Source: Allosalinactinospora lopnorensis
GTDB lineage: Bacteria > Actinomycetota > Actinomycetes > Streptosporangiales > Streptosporangiaceae
Reading direction: 5' to 3'
Assembly: GCF_000981225.1 (NCBI RefSeq)
Contig: NZ_LAJC01000011.1
Span: 1-64,000, forward strand
DNA: 64,000 nt
The position numbers were made by a program, and so were the translations under genes. Numbering within the stretch: position 1 is the stretch's first letter; each line of letters starts with the position of its first letter. A model generated the notes under the pieces. That model saw only the letters and a list, made by a program, of their open reading frames with translations. It did not search any database and was not told where the DNA came from. This document shows, one piece after another, positions 20,001 to 27,497 of the stretch.

Positions 20001-20067
20001 GAACAGCGTCACGATGGACCTGCGCCCGTTCGAGATCGTCACCCTGCGCGCCTCCCGCGCCGGGTAG
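17029..20067 (+). CDS. Alpha-mannosidase, GH38
   Basis: A 1012-residue cytosolic GH38 enzyme of the bacterial/ManC-like type, hydrolysing terminal alpha-mannose. The N-terminal beta domain (about 1-240) is followed by the catalytic (beta/alpha)7 domain with the zinc motif GHAHIDSAWLW (H260, D264), the nucleophile D374 in WLPDTFGYSG, and HQFHDILPGTSI. C-terminal beta-sandwiches complete the usual length. Start ATG 17029 follows a GAGGGGGC site. There is no signal peptide. A long hairpin at 20115-20154 ends the transcript. It may be paired functionally with the isomerase at 14910. Confidence 0.92.
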   Translation: MHDDRKLAQDRITRVLNERIRPAVYPESVPLEIARWDAPGEPVAVEDGLSAQYTPASVRDRWGPPWGTTWFRVRGEVPQEWGGRTVEAVIDLGFDERMPGFQCEGLVYRSDGTVVKGLSPRNQWLRIDTPVKGGERVEYYVEAAANPVILGVPPFQPTHLGDRTTAHSEPLYGIHRVDLAVFDETVWNLVQDMEVLDQLMRELPEGAPRRWQLLRTLDRALDAVDLQDVPATTARARAVIAPAFEAPAEASAHRVSAIGHAHIDSAWLWPLRETVRKVARTASNVTALMDDHPEFLFAMSQAQQLAWIKEHRPEVYERVRKKVSEGRFVPVGGMWVESDTNMPGAEALARQFVFGKRFFADEFGLETREVWLPDTFGYSGSLPQIVKLSGSEWFLTQKISWSQTNTFPHHTFWWEGIDGTRVFTHFPPVDTYNSDLSGGEMAHASRNYREKGGGNRSLAPFGWGDGGGGPTREMLARARRLRDLEGSPKVEIERPAEFFAKARQEYADAPVWLGELYLEFHRGTYTSQAKTKQGNRRSEHLLREAELWAATAAVRSGTDYPYERLEQAWRTVLLHQFHDILPGTSIAWVHREAEGTYGKVAAELTGIIDAAQRTLAGDTTSDDMIVFNAAPHVRNGVAALGGARTSPPAGTVGHSRDGDRHVLDNGLIRVVIDAGGLVRSVLDLESDREALAPGQPGNLLQIHPDLPNQWDAWDVDAFYRNTVVDLTGADEVAAVSAPAPGGGASVRVRRSFGASKVTQVLTVRPGAKRLDVMTEVDWHEAEKFLKTAFPLDVRADDSASEIQFGHVRRPTHTNTSWEAAKFEICAHRWLHVGEPGYGHALVNDSTYGHDVTRDVRADGGTTTTVRLSLLRAPRFPDPETDQGLHRFGYALAPGAEVGDAVREGYRINLPERSVPGSEEVAPLVAVDHPGVVVEAVKLADDRSGDVVVRLYESRGTRARAQVVFGFPAQRPHVVDLLERPMQSGPELREGKNSVTMDLRPFEIVTLRASRAG

Positions 20068-20114
20068 CGGTCCTTCGGGCACAAGGGCCCGGGTCCGAGC
20101 GCCCGGGAAACCGT

Positions 20115-20154
20115 ACGGGTGTGGTCCGGGGGCATGCTCCCGGACCACACCCGT
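20115..20154. terminator. 16-bp perfect hairpin between convergent genes
   Basis: Arms 20115-20130 and 20139-20154 are exact reverse complements with an 8-base loop GGCATGCT. It lies between the ends of the alpha-mannosidase (+) and the RsbW-like gene (-), so it can stop both transcripts. Confidence 0.8.
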
Positions 20155-20158
20155 GTGA

Positions 20159-20734
20159 TCAGGCGCCGCTGCCGTTACCGGGGTCGGGGTTGTCGGGATT
20201 CGAGCGCGGCCACGGCCCGGGGATCACTTGCCGGGCCCGGCGGCGCCCGCGGTCGCGGTAGGGCAGCGGGGGCGCGCCGAATACGGTCGTCGAACCCCAG
20301 TGGAGTTGGAAGAACACGCCCGGTCCGCGCCCGGAGGTGAACCGGCCCCAGGTGTCGGCGAGGGCGGCGGTCAGCAGCAGCCCGCGCCCGCGATCGGCGG
20401 CGGGGTCGGGCGCGGTGAGCTCGGCGGGAAACGGGGCGCCGCCCTCGTCGCGGACCTCCACGCGCAGTCCCTCGTGGAAGAAGTAGGCCCGAACGCGAAA
20501 CGCCCCGCCCTCGGCGCCGCTGGCGGTGTGCCGGACGGCGTTGGTCGACAGTTCGGAGAGCAGCAGCAGGGCGTTTCCGGCGGGCTCTTCGGGGACCTCG
20601 GCGATGGCCAGCCGGGTGGCCAGCCAGTCCCGGGCGCCCTTGACGCTGCGCGGGCACCCGGTGAACCGCCCGGCGCAGCGCTGCAGCGGGGCACGGCGCG
20701 GGGGTTCGGGGACGGGACCGATACGGTTGGACAC
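20159..20734 (-). CDS. RsbW-like ATP-binding protein (anti-sigma factor kinase type)
   Basis: A 191-residue HATPase_c_2 protein. The N box reads LLLSELSTNAVRHT, the G1 box VEVRDEGG and the G2 segment GRGLLLTAALADTWG. Such stand-alone ATPases phosphorylate anti-anti-sigma factors or sequester sigma factors, and are highly multiplied in filamentous actinomycetes. The C-terminal 40 residues are a disordered Arg/Pro/Gly/Asn tail. No cognate sigma or anti-anti-sigma gene is adjacent. Start MSNRIGPVP at 20734 lies close to an intrinsic-type terminator (20769-20808) in the opposite sense. Confidence 0.8.
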   Translation of the reverse strand: MSNRIGPVPEPPRRAPLQRCAGRFTGCPRSVKGARDWLATRLAIAEVPEEPAGNALLLLSELSTNAVRHTASGAEGGAFRVRAYFFHEGLRVEVRDEGGAPFPAELTAPDPAADRGRGLLLTAALADTWGRFTSGRGPGVFFQLHWGSTTVFGAPPLPYRDRGRRRARQVIPGPWPRSNPDNPDPGNGSGA

Positions 20735-20768
20735 GAGTCCTCACCTGCTTACTCAGGTCGGGGGCCAA

Positions 20769-20808
20769 GGCCCTGGCCGGTGCTGCAACACCGACCAGGG
20801 CCGTTTTT
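20769..20808 (+). terminator. Intrinsic terminator with T-tract, no obvious upstream gene
   Basis: Stem GGCCCTGG/CCAGGGCC (20769-20776, 20795-20802) continues through one C-A mismatch into CGGTG/CACCG (20778-20782, 20789-20793), loop CTGCAA, followed by GTTTTTAT. It is a textbook plus-strand intrinsic terminator, yet it lies between two divergent genes; nothing on the plus strand before it is a gene back to the alpha-mannosidase. Confidence 0.7.
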
Positions 20809-21004
20809 ATGTGTCGGCGTCATGTGCCAGCCAGAGACCCTCAGTCACCATCTGAGCACCGACGCCACTGCTAGTGTGCCCTGCAACACAGAGGATGGCA
20901 AGCAAAGCTATAGAAACTCCAAAATTGGCAACTTGCGAAAAGTTGGCATCGTGCACTGGATCAGCGAAACTATTGATGTCCATGTCTGCGTCAGGAGGTG
21001 TCGG

Positions 21005-21871
21005 GTGGCAGATGCCAGCCCCACAGTCGCGCGTCGCACGTTGGCGAGAGTGCTTCGCCAGCGCCGGGAAGGCGCGCGCATTACCGCTGCTAAAGCAGCA
21101 AGTCACGCGGGGATGCACGCTGCCACGCTCAGCAAGGTAGAGAGCGCGACGACCCGGATCCAGCCAGGGACCGCCCAGGCTCTCATGAAGTACTACGGAG
21201 CCTCAGAGGATGAGTGCGAGGCCGTGTTCGAGCTGGCGCACGCAGCCCGACAGCGTGGTTGGTGGCGGACCTACAAGGCAACGCCCGCCTGGTTTGATGC
21301 TTACGTCGGCCTGGAGACCGAAGCGAATTCACTTCGGGACTACCAGACAGAACTCGTCCATGGTCTGCTGCAGACGGAGGAATATGCTTTCGCACTAGCG
21401 CGGGCGGCGGTTGACGTCACATCCAACGAAGAGGCGAAAGAGCATGTTGCGCTCCGCATGGCACGTCAGGAGCGGCTGAGTGGTGACCGGCCGCTCGAAC
21501 TGCACACCATCATGAACGAAGCTGCGCTGCACCGAGAGGTAGGCGGAGCTCAGGTCATGCGTTCGCAGCTCCAGCAGTTGCGAGAACGCTGCGATCTGCC
21601 GAACGTAACGTGTCAGATCCTGCCGTTCGACTCGGGTGAGCACCCCGCCGGATACGGGTCCTTCGTGATCATCTCGTTTCCCGCATTCCAGCATCAGACC
21701 ATCACCTTCGGTGATGTCGTCTATGTCGAATACGGGTTGGGGGCGCTTTACCTCGAAGAGCCCTCCGATATCGAACACTTCACCAAGATCTTTGGTGGCT
21801 TGAAGGATCGGGCGTTGAACCAGGAAAAATCGCTGGCACTGGTTGAACGCGCACTCGCTCAGTACAAGTAG
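21005..21871 (+). CDS. XRE-family regulator with DUF5753 domain
   Basis: A 288-residue regulator: XRE helix-turn-helix at about 10-65 (LARVLRQRREGARITAAKAA, then MHAATLSKVESATTRIQPGT), followed by DUF5753 with LRDYQTELVHGLLQTEEYA, LHTIMNEAALHREVGG and the C-terminal TFGDVVYVEYG. This is the partner of DUF397 proteins. GTG 21005 is chosen because AGGAGG lies at 20993-20998 with ideal spacing. Codon usage and GC content are lower than the neighbouring genes by eye, hinting at recent transfer. It probably controls the DUF397 gene that follows after 15 bases. Confidence 0.9.
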   Translation: MADASPTVARRTLARVLRQRREGARITAAKAASHAGMHAATLSKVESATTRIQPGTAQALMKYYGASEDECEAVFELAHAARQRGWWRTYKATPAWFDAYVGLETEANSLRDYQTELVHGLLQTEEYAFALARAAVDVTSNEEAKEHVALRMARQERLSGDRPLELHTIMNEAALHREVGGAQVMRSQLQQLRERCDLPNVTCQILPFDSGEHPAGYGSFVIISFPAFQHQTITFGDVVYVEYGLGALYLEEPSDIEHFTKIFGGLKDRALNQEKSLALVERALAQYK

Positions 21872-21886
21872 CTAAGAGGTTGCACC

Positions 21887-22081
21887 GTGGAACTCGTCAT
21901 GTCCGAATGGCGTAAGTCGTCGTACAGCTCGAACACTGGTGCCTGCGTCGAGGTCGCCGGTATCGACCGCGGGGTTGCCCTCCGCGACTCCAAGCACCCC
22001 CACCAGGGTCATCTTTCCTTCCCTGCCGCCTCCTGGCACGCCTTCATCTCCTCCATTAATTCTGGCCCCCTCGCCGAGTAA
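21887..22081 (+). CDS. DUF397 protein
   Basis: A 64-residue DUF397 protein with the family opening SEWRKSSYSSNTGACVEVAG and the closing FPAASWHAFIS. DUF397 proteins are thought to act as small antagonists or partners of the adjacent XRE/DUF5753 regulator, BldB-related and sometimes toxin-antitoxin like. GTG 21887 has AGAGG upstream; ATG 21899 is the alternative. The very long hairpin at 22089-22154 starts eight bases after the stop. Confidence 0.85.
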   Translation: MELVMSEWRKSSYSSNTGACVEVAGIDRGVALRDSKHPHQGHLSFPAASWHAFISSINSGPLAE

Positions 22082-22088
22082 CTAACCC

Positions 22089-22154
22089 CCGCCGATCTTG
22101 AGGAAATCGTTCCTTCGGTGCTGTCTAAAGGAACGATTTCCTCAAGATCGGCGG
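22089..22154. terminator. 27-bp perfect inverted repeat after DUF397
   Basis: Arms 22089-22115 and 22128-22154 are exact reverse complements; the loop is 12 bases (22116-22127). The arms are unusually AT-balanced for this genome and much longer than a normal terminator. It lies directly behind the XRE/DUF397 operon and overlaps the leader of the next small ORF. Confidence 0.75.
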
Positions 22155-22169
22155 AGGAGTTGGCCCCGC

Positions 22170-22565
22170 GTGAGCAATTCCGAGAAATCTTGGCCTCCGG
22201 AGAAAGCGAGGGTTCTGGCTTGCGCATGGATGGGGATCGCATTGGACGCGGTCGCCGGCCCCGGGCAGGAAACCCTTTATGCACGGCGACCGGAGATCCC
22301 CGACTCCGCAGACATCTGGGAGCACGTCCAGTTCCATCATCCTCCCGAGTGGCGGCTCGGCGGCGGTCCGCTGACGCCAGGGCGCTCCTATCTCTCGTTC
22401 GGGGGCGAGGTGTCCTGGGAGCCGGAACACGGTCTGCAGTTGGTCTACGAAGACGGGCGGCGGGTCTGCAAAGCCAGCCGATACCCGCGCCTCGCGCGGT
22501 GCCCAGGTGCGGTCCTTTTATCCGCGGCCGCACCTCCGCTATGCGCACCGTGTCAGGACTTCTAA
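22170..22565 (+). CDS. Hypothetical protein
   Basis: A possible 131-residue protein from GTG 22170, with GGAGGAG eleven bases upstream. I do not recognise the family. A central stretch has real-protein character and good codon use: IPDSADIWEHVQFHHPPEW, LTPGRSYLSFGGEVSWEPEH and GLQLVYEDGRRVCK. The last 30 residues turn Ala/Pro/Cys-rich, so the true C-terminus may have been lost by a frameshift near 22480. ATG 22230 is an alternative start. It follows the XRE/DUF397 pair and its leader begins inside the 27-bp hairpin. Confidence 0.4.
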   Translation: MSNSEKSWPPEKARVLACAWMGIALDAVAGPGQETLYARRPEIPDSADIWEHVQFHHPPEWRLGGGPLTPGRSYLSFGGEVSWEPEHGLQLVYEDGRRVCKASRYPRLARCPGAVLLSAAAPPLCAPCQDF

Positions 22566-22577
22566 GCTCGCCACGGG

Positions 22578-24071
22578 TCAACCGGCGCCGCCGAGCGCGA
22601 CCGTGACCGTGAACGCCATCAGAACCACGAGCGTCCACACGGCCGGCGCGGAGCTTTCCATCTGGGCGCGGCGCCGGCTCGCCCGCGCGGCGAAGGCGGC
22701 GCCGCGCGGCACCCACCACGGGTCGTGCCGAGCCTCCAGCAGGTGGAATGTCACCCCCAGCCCGGCACCGTAGGCAAGGTGGCCTACCAGGCTCGGGAAA
22801 CTATTGGCGGCGTCCTCCGCGGTCCACAGCGGCTCGCCGCCGAGCAGCACGGGAAACAGGGTCAGCCCGCCCAGTACCCACCACAGGAAGCCGTAGGAGG
22901 TCCCCCAGCCGATCGCGGCGGCCAGGTCGTGCGTCTGCCGCCGAAACAGCAGCCCGTAGGACACGCCGACGATCAGGGCGATGGTCAGGTGGACGGTGAG
23001 CCCGACACCGGCCGAACTCCCGCCCACCAGCCGGGCCACCCTCGGGAACAGGTCGAGGTGCGCCATGACCATGGTGAACAGCAGGCCGCCCACGCAGCCG
23101 GCCAGCGCACCGCGGCCGACCGCACGCAGCGTCCGGGCGCCGGGCCCCTCGTCGTCGGCACGCTCCACGGGGGCGGTGAACAGCAGCCGCCACACCCGGT
23201 CGATCCAGGTGTAGACGGCCGCTACCGCCACACAGAACAGCAGGTATGCCGGGAGTGTCACGAACACCTCGGCCACGGCCTGCGCCGACCAGGCCAGCGC
23301 GCCATCCTCGACCAGCGGGACCAGCGTCAGCCCCAGCACCACCCACAGCAGGAAACCGAACCCCGCCCCGCGAACCAGGGACGGCCCCGCGGCGTCGGGC
23401 GCGCGCGGGTACAGCGCCGCGAACCCCACGCCGGCGAGAATCCCCAGACCGAACACGGCGGCGGTGACCGTCCCCAGCGGCCGCTGCGCCATCGCCGCGG
23501 AGACGGCGAGCGGCCCGTACTGCTCGCCGACCGCGGCGGTGATCAGCCACGCCGACACCACACCGGCGACCGCTCCCCGGAGCATGCCCCCCGCCCTCAC
23601 CGGGGTGTCGGCCCGTTCCGTCGGCGGCGCCCCGGCCCGGTCGGAGTCGTGTTGACGTATCCACGCGAGGACAAGACCGGTGGTCGCGCCGTACAGCAGA
23701 TGCCCGAGCAGGCTGGGGAACGCCTCCTGGGCAGCCGCGACCGTCCACTGCACCGGCTGGCCGAGCACCACCAGCCGCAAGGTGAGAGCGCCGAGGTACC
23801 ACCAGAACATGCCGTAGGCCAGCCCCCAGAACACCGTCTCGCCCGCGCCGGGGCTCTGGTGGCGGACCAGGACGGCGAACAGCGCGCCGATGACCGCCGC
23901 GATCGCCATGTGGACGACGAACCCGACCAGCGGCGAGTCCACACGCACCAGCGACGCCACCGTTGGTAGCACGCCCAGCACGACCATGGCCGCGCCGAAC
24001 ACCAGCCCACCGGCGACACCGGCGAACGCGCCGGACGCCACGAGGTCGGTCGCCGATCCATTCCTGGCCAT
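22578..24071 (-). CDS. Integral membrane protein made of three tandem copies of one domain
   Basis: A 497-residue membrane protein with about 13 hydrophobic segments. It is built from three copies of a ~128-residue unit at roughly 11-138, 163-290 and 319-447, plus a final helix (478-495). Copies 1 and 3 share YGMFWWYLGALTLRLVVLG/YGFLWWVLGGLTLFPVLLG, a Pro-X-X-Trp-Thr, and FPSLLGHLLYGATTG/FPSLVGHLAYGAGLG; copy 2 is more divergent. The same unit forms the N-terminus of the adjacent NDH-2 protein, whose stop lies 20 bases upstream of this start. I know no function for the domain. Co-transcription with NDH-2 suggests a respiratory-chain or quinone-linked membrane role. Confidence 0.8.
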   Translation of the reverse strand: MARNGSATDLVASGAFAGVAGGLVFGAAMVVLGVLPTVASLVRVDSPLVGFVVHMAIAAVIGALFAVLVRHQSPGAGETVFWGLAYGMFWWYLGALTLRLVVLGQPVQWTVAAAQEAFPSLLGHLLYGATTGLVLAWIRQHDSDRAGAPPTERADTPVRAGGMLRGAVAGVVSAWLITAAVGEQYGPLAVSAAMAQRPLGTVTAAVFGLGILAGVGFAALYPRAPDAAGPSLVRGAGFGFLLWVVLGLTLVPLVEDGALAWSAQAVAEVFVTLPAYLLFCVAVAAVYTWIDRVWRLLFTAPVERADDEGPGARTLRAVGRGALAGCVGGLLFTMVMAHLDLFPRVARLVGGSSAGVGLTVHLTIALIVGVSYGLLFRRQTHDLAAAIGWGTSYGFLWWVLGGLTLFPVLLGGEPLWTAEDAANSFPSLVGHLAYGAGLGVTFHLLEARHDPWWVPRGAAFAARASRRRAQMESSAPAVWTLVVLMAFTVTVALGGAG

Positions 24072-24091
24072 TGCGCTGTCTCCTCGGCTCG

Positions 24092-25887
24092 TTACCTCGT
24101 ACGGTCAGGTTCGGGCGAGGTGACCCGCGGTCGGGGCTGGACGGCCCTGGCCTCGGTGAGCACCACGTCGCGGGAGAAGAACAGGTCGAGTGTCCAATCG
24201 AGGGCGACCCGGATCTTCTTCTCCGCGCCGGGCAGCTTGCTGAGGTAGGTGCCGCGCCAGAGCAGCCAGGCGAGCAGCCCGGAGAACGGTCGGCCGCGCA
24301 GCTCCGCGGCCCCCTTCTGGTGGCCGAGGGCGACAAGCAGGCCGATGGTGCGGAACCGGAACGGTTTGGCCGGTTTGCGGTCCAGTTCGGCGACGATGTT
24401 GTCGGCGGCGGTCCTGCCTTCCCGCAAGGCGTGCTGAGCGGTCGGCGGATGGAACTCGCCCGGCGACGTCACATCGGGGACGGCGGCGCAGTCGCCCAGC
24501 GCCCACACATTGTCCACCCCCCGGACCTGAAGCGTCGGCGTGACGGCCAGCGCATCGTTGCCGGCATGCCTCCCGGGTAGCTCGGCGACCAGCGGGTGCG
24601 GCTGGTTGCCGGCAGTCCATACCAGCGTGCATGTCGGCATCCGCTGCCCGTCACTGAGGAGGACCTCCTCCTCCGTCATCTCGGCCACCCGCGCGGACAG
24701 CGCGAACTCGACCCCCCGCAGCCGCAGGTCGGCCAGCGCGTAGTCGGCGAGCTCGCGGCTGAGCTCGGGCAGGATACGTTCCCGGGAGTGCACGAGGACG
24801 AACCGCAGCTCCGCCGGGTCGATGCGCGGGTAGTAGCGCCGGACGTCGTGCACCAGGTCGAACAGCTCGGCGATCAGCTCAGCACCGGCGAAACCACCAC
24901 CGGCTACCACAAAGGTGAGCTGCCGGCACCGCCGTACCGGGTCGGGCTCCACGTCGGCCCGTTCCAGCAGCCCGATCACATGGTTGCGCAACCGGATGGC
25001 GTCGCCGAGCGTCTTCAACGCGAACGCGTGCTCGGCCACCCCGGGAAGCCCGCGGTAGTTCGCCGTGGCGCCGAGCGCCACCACCAGGTGGTCGTAGTGC
25101 AGCACCTCGGGCGGGTGGTCGTCGCCGCGCCGCAGCCGGACCTCCTGCCGGTCGGTGTCCACCGCCTCGACCCTCGCCTGGTGGAACACGGTGTGCGGGC
25201 ACAGCGCGCGTACCGGCGCGCTGATGTGCCGCGCCTGCAGGGCACCCGCGGCGACTTCAGCGAGCATCGGCGTGAACAGCAGATAGTTGCTGTCGCTGAC
25301 CAGCGTGACCTCAACGTCGGTGCGCCGCGCCAGCCGATGTTCCAGGCGCTGCGCCGTGCTGATACCGGCGAAGCCGCCTCCCAGGACGACGACACGACGG
25401 GTCGGCGGGGGAACCGACGCCCCGGTCGACGCGAGCTTCGTCCGGGTGAGCACCGCGAGGAGATAGTGCGTGCCGAGGCCGGTCAGCGCCCCGTACAGCA
25501 GGCGGCCGACCAGGAACGGGAAGGTGGCCTCGGCGTCGGCCAGCGCCCACGTCACCGGCTCGCCGGTGAGGACCGGCAGCAACGTGAGCGACTCGGCCAT
25601 CCACGCCAGCATGCCGAGCAGGACCCCGGAGCCGACCGCCGCCGCATGACCACGCGGCCGGTAGCCGACGACAGCGCCGATGACCGCCCCCACCAGCACA
25701 CCAACGACAAACCCCACCCCCAGCCCGGGGCGCGCCGGCTGGGGCCGACGAAGTCCGTGCTGTTCATGCCCTGGGAGATCTGGACGAGCCCGACCACGAG
25801 ACCGGCGAACAGCCCCACCCAGGCGCCGGCTACGGGCGGCACCTCCCGGGGCAGCTCGGGTGTGGGGGCAGGAGTGGAGTCGGCCAT
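24092..25887 (-). pseudogene. NDH-2 type NADH dehydrogenase with N-terminal membrane domain, frameshift near 25735
   Basis: About 598 residues when repaired. From ATG 25887 (GGAG nine bases before it) the frame gives PPVAGAWVGLFAGLVVGLVQ and NSTDFVGPSRRA; the rest continues in another frame from PGLGVGFVVGVLVGAVIGAV. The first ~150 residues form the membrane unit shared with the neighbouring protein (LTLLPVLTGEPVTWALADAE, FPFLVGRLLYGALTGLG). The remainder is a complete NDH-2: FAD motif VVVLGGGFAGISTAQRL, NADH motif FVVAGGGFAGAELIAEL, ALGDCAAVPD, and a C-terminal amphipathic helix. It oxidises NADH and reduces quinone without proton pumping. Fusion to an integral membrane domain is unusual, since NDH-2 is normally peripheral. 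One base is missing in the GC-rich stretch 25725-25745. Confidence 0.8.
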
Positions 25888-26349
25888 GATGGTTGGCTCC
25901 ATCACTCGGGGCGGCCGGCTGTCCGTTCCTCAGCGCACCGATCGCTGACGAACCACCGGAACAGGAACACATTAATACTTCCCCCCACACTGGGAGATCC
26001 CGATCAGCGAGGGTGATCTCGTTTCAGTCCGGTGGATACGTGTCTGCTTTGGAAACCTTGTTACCGAACAAGGAGAGTGACCGTCCAGAATGCGCCCGGC
26101 CTCCCCACCGGGGTACCGCGAGCACATCATCGAGTTCGCCCGCGAGTTCGAGGGAACTGTCCACATGGTTTCCGCAATTCGGGCATAATGGTTGATATGC
26201 CCCGCTCTTCGGGAAACCCCTGCGGGACAGAGCCGAGACGGCACGACCACCCCTATGGCTTCTTCCTCCGACGCGCCTCTGGAGCGTGCGCTCGCGCGTG
26301 GAGGAGCCGCGCCACCATCGGCGGGCGGCGCGAAGGGGGCGAGCGGGGC
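25888..26349. other. Intergenic region upstream of NDH-2, with possible transposase fragment
   Basis: The first half should hold the NDH-2 promoter. A short frame at 26090-26188 (MRPASPPGYREHIIEFAREF, 32 residues in all) resembles the N-terminus of IS3-type OrfA transposases, which open with Pro-rich residues, Tyr/Phe-Arg and a basic-acidic helix. It stops at once and no inverted repeats were seen, so it is at best a scrap. Nothing else is recognised. Confidence 0.25.
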
Positions 26350-26814
26350 TCACCCCTTCAGCAGGTGATTGTTGATCTCGCGCACCAGGGGGGCGAGGTC
26401 GGGCGCCTCGACCACGGTGCGGCCCGCATCCTGCAGGCGTTCCGCCCCGTCGCCGTTGACGAAGATCGTGGGCTCGCGCCAGGCGAACACGATCCGCGGT
26501 ATGGGGGTTTTCAGGATCAGATCGCTGCACGAAAGGGGCCGCAGGGCGCGTACGCTGCACGGCTCCAGGGAGCTGTAGAGGGTGGCGGTGCGCAGCCGGG
26601 GGTCGCCCGGATCGAGGGAGCGCAACGCCGCCTCCTCAGCGTGGTCGTAGGGGTCGGTCTGGCGGGAGTAGCCCTCGGCGAGCAGCCCGCCGTCGGCGTC
26701 CAGGACGACCGCCCCTACCGAATAGGCGGTCTCCGAGGGTGGGCAGCGGCGCGACAGCTCAATCGCGGAGCGCAACCAGCGGAGGTCGGCCTCGGTAACC
26801 TCGTCGGGAGTCAC
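26350..26814 (-). CDS. Cytidine/deoxycytidylate-type deaminase, RibD N-domain-like
   Basis: A 154-residue zinc deaminase. The motif HAEEAAL supplies the His ligand and catalytic Glu, and SLEPCSVRALRPLSC supplies the two Cys ligands with the spacing of RibD-type deaminases. It acts on a pyrimidine or pterin-like amine. GTG 26814 overlaps the upstream reductase stop (GTGA), so the two are coupled and together equal a RibD in separate, reversed-order pieces. No other riboflavin genes are nearby, so a specialised flavin, pteridine or deazapurine product is possible. Confidence 0.8.
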   Translation of the reverse strand: MTPDEVTEADLRWLRSAIELSRRCPPSETAYSVGAVVLDADGGLLAEGYSRQTDPYDHAEEAALRSLDPGDPRLRTATLYSSLEPCSVRALRPLSCSDLILKTPIPRIVFAWREPTIFVNGDGAERLQDAGRTVVEAPDLAPLVREINNHLLKG

Positions 26815-27497
26815 TCCGTGCTCCTCGCCAGGTAGCGCAGGATCGCCATGTCACCAATAGAACGGGCCTCGACGAGCCGCATCGGGTTCCCCGGTCCGTT
26901 CGGGAACGATCCGGACCCAACGAAGCGGGGCGCCGCCGTGTCGCCGATGAAGAACGGCGCCACCGCGACGCGCAGCTCGTCGGCCAGACCGGCGGTGAGG
27001 AAGAGGGTGTGGATGTGGCCGCCCCCTTCGACCAGAAGCCGGCCTATCCCCCGCTGCGCCAGGTCGGCGAGGACGGTCCCGGGATTCGGGGGCTCGCCGG
27101 CGTCAACCACCGTGACGCCGCCGGAGTCGCGGAACCGTTCCACCGCGGCCGCGTGGCCGCCGGTGCCCGTGTAGACGAGTTTTCCGGCGTCCCCGGTAGT
27201 GAAGAAGCGTGCGTCCGGGTCCAGCTTGCCGCTTTCGGAGAGGACGACCTTGACCAGGTCCTCGGTCCTTCCTGCGGCGGCGCGGCGACGGCGCCGGTCG
27301 CTGGAGCGGATCAGCAGCCGCGGGTTGTCCAGCCGCAGGGTCCCCGCGCCGACGAGGATGGCGTCGCAGGCCGCGCGTACCTCGTCGATCTCATCGAAGT
27401 CCTGCTCGCTGGAGAGCCGCAGGCGTTCGGGGCCAGTGTCGTCGATATACCCGTCGAGCGACATCGCGCAGCTCAGAACGGTGTAGGGGCGATCCAT
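26811..27497 (-). CDS. RibD C-terminal/dihydrofolate-reductase-like pyrimidine reductase
   Basis: A 228-residue protein of the RibD_C fold. It carries SCAMSLDGYIDD, the substrate loop CDAILVGAGTLRLDNPRL and the NADPH segment GIGRLLVEGGGHIHTLFLTAG. In riboflavin synthesis this domain reduces the ribosyl group of the deaminated pyrimidine with NADPH. It is first in a two-gene operon with the deaminase. Start MDRPYTVLSC at 27497. The pairing of stand-alone reductase and deaminase is seen in actinomycete secondary-metabolism and salvage loci, from general knowledge. Confidence 0.85.
   Translation of the reverse strand: MDRPYTVLSCAMSLDGYIDDTGPERLRLSSEQDFDEIDEVRAACDAILVGAGTLRLDNPRLLIRSSDRRRRRAAAGRTEDLVKVVLSESGKLDPDARFFTTGDAGKLVYTGTGGHAAAVERFRDSGGVTVVDAGEPPNPGTVLADLAQRGIGRLLVEGGGHIHTLFLTAGLADELRVAVAPFFIGDTAAPRFVGSGSFPNGPGNPMRLVEARSIGDMAILRYLARSTE

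Noticed and set aside
26090-26188. IS3-type transposase gene
   Set aside because: Only a 32-residue scrap with loose resemblance to OrfA; no DDE domain or terminal repeats.
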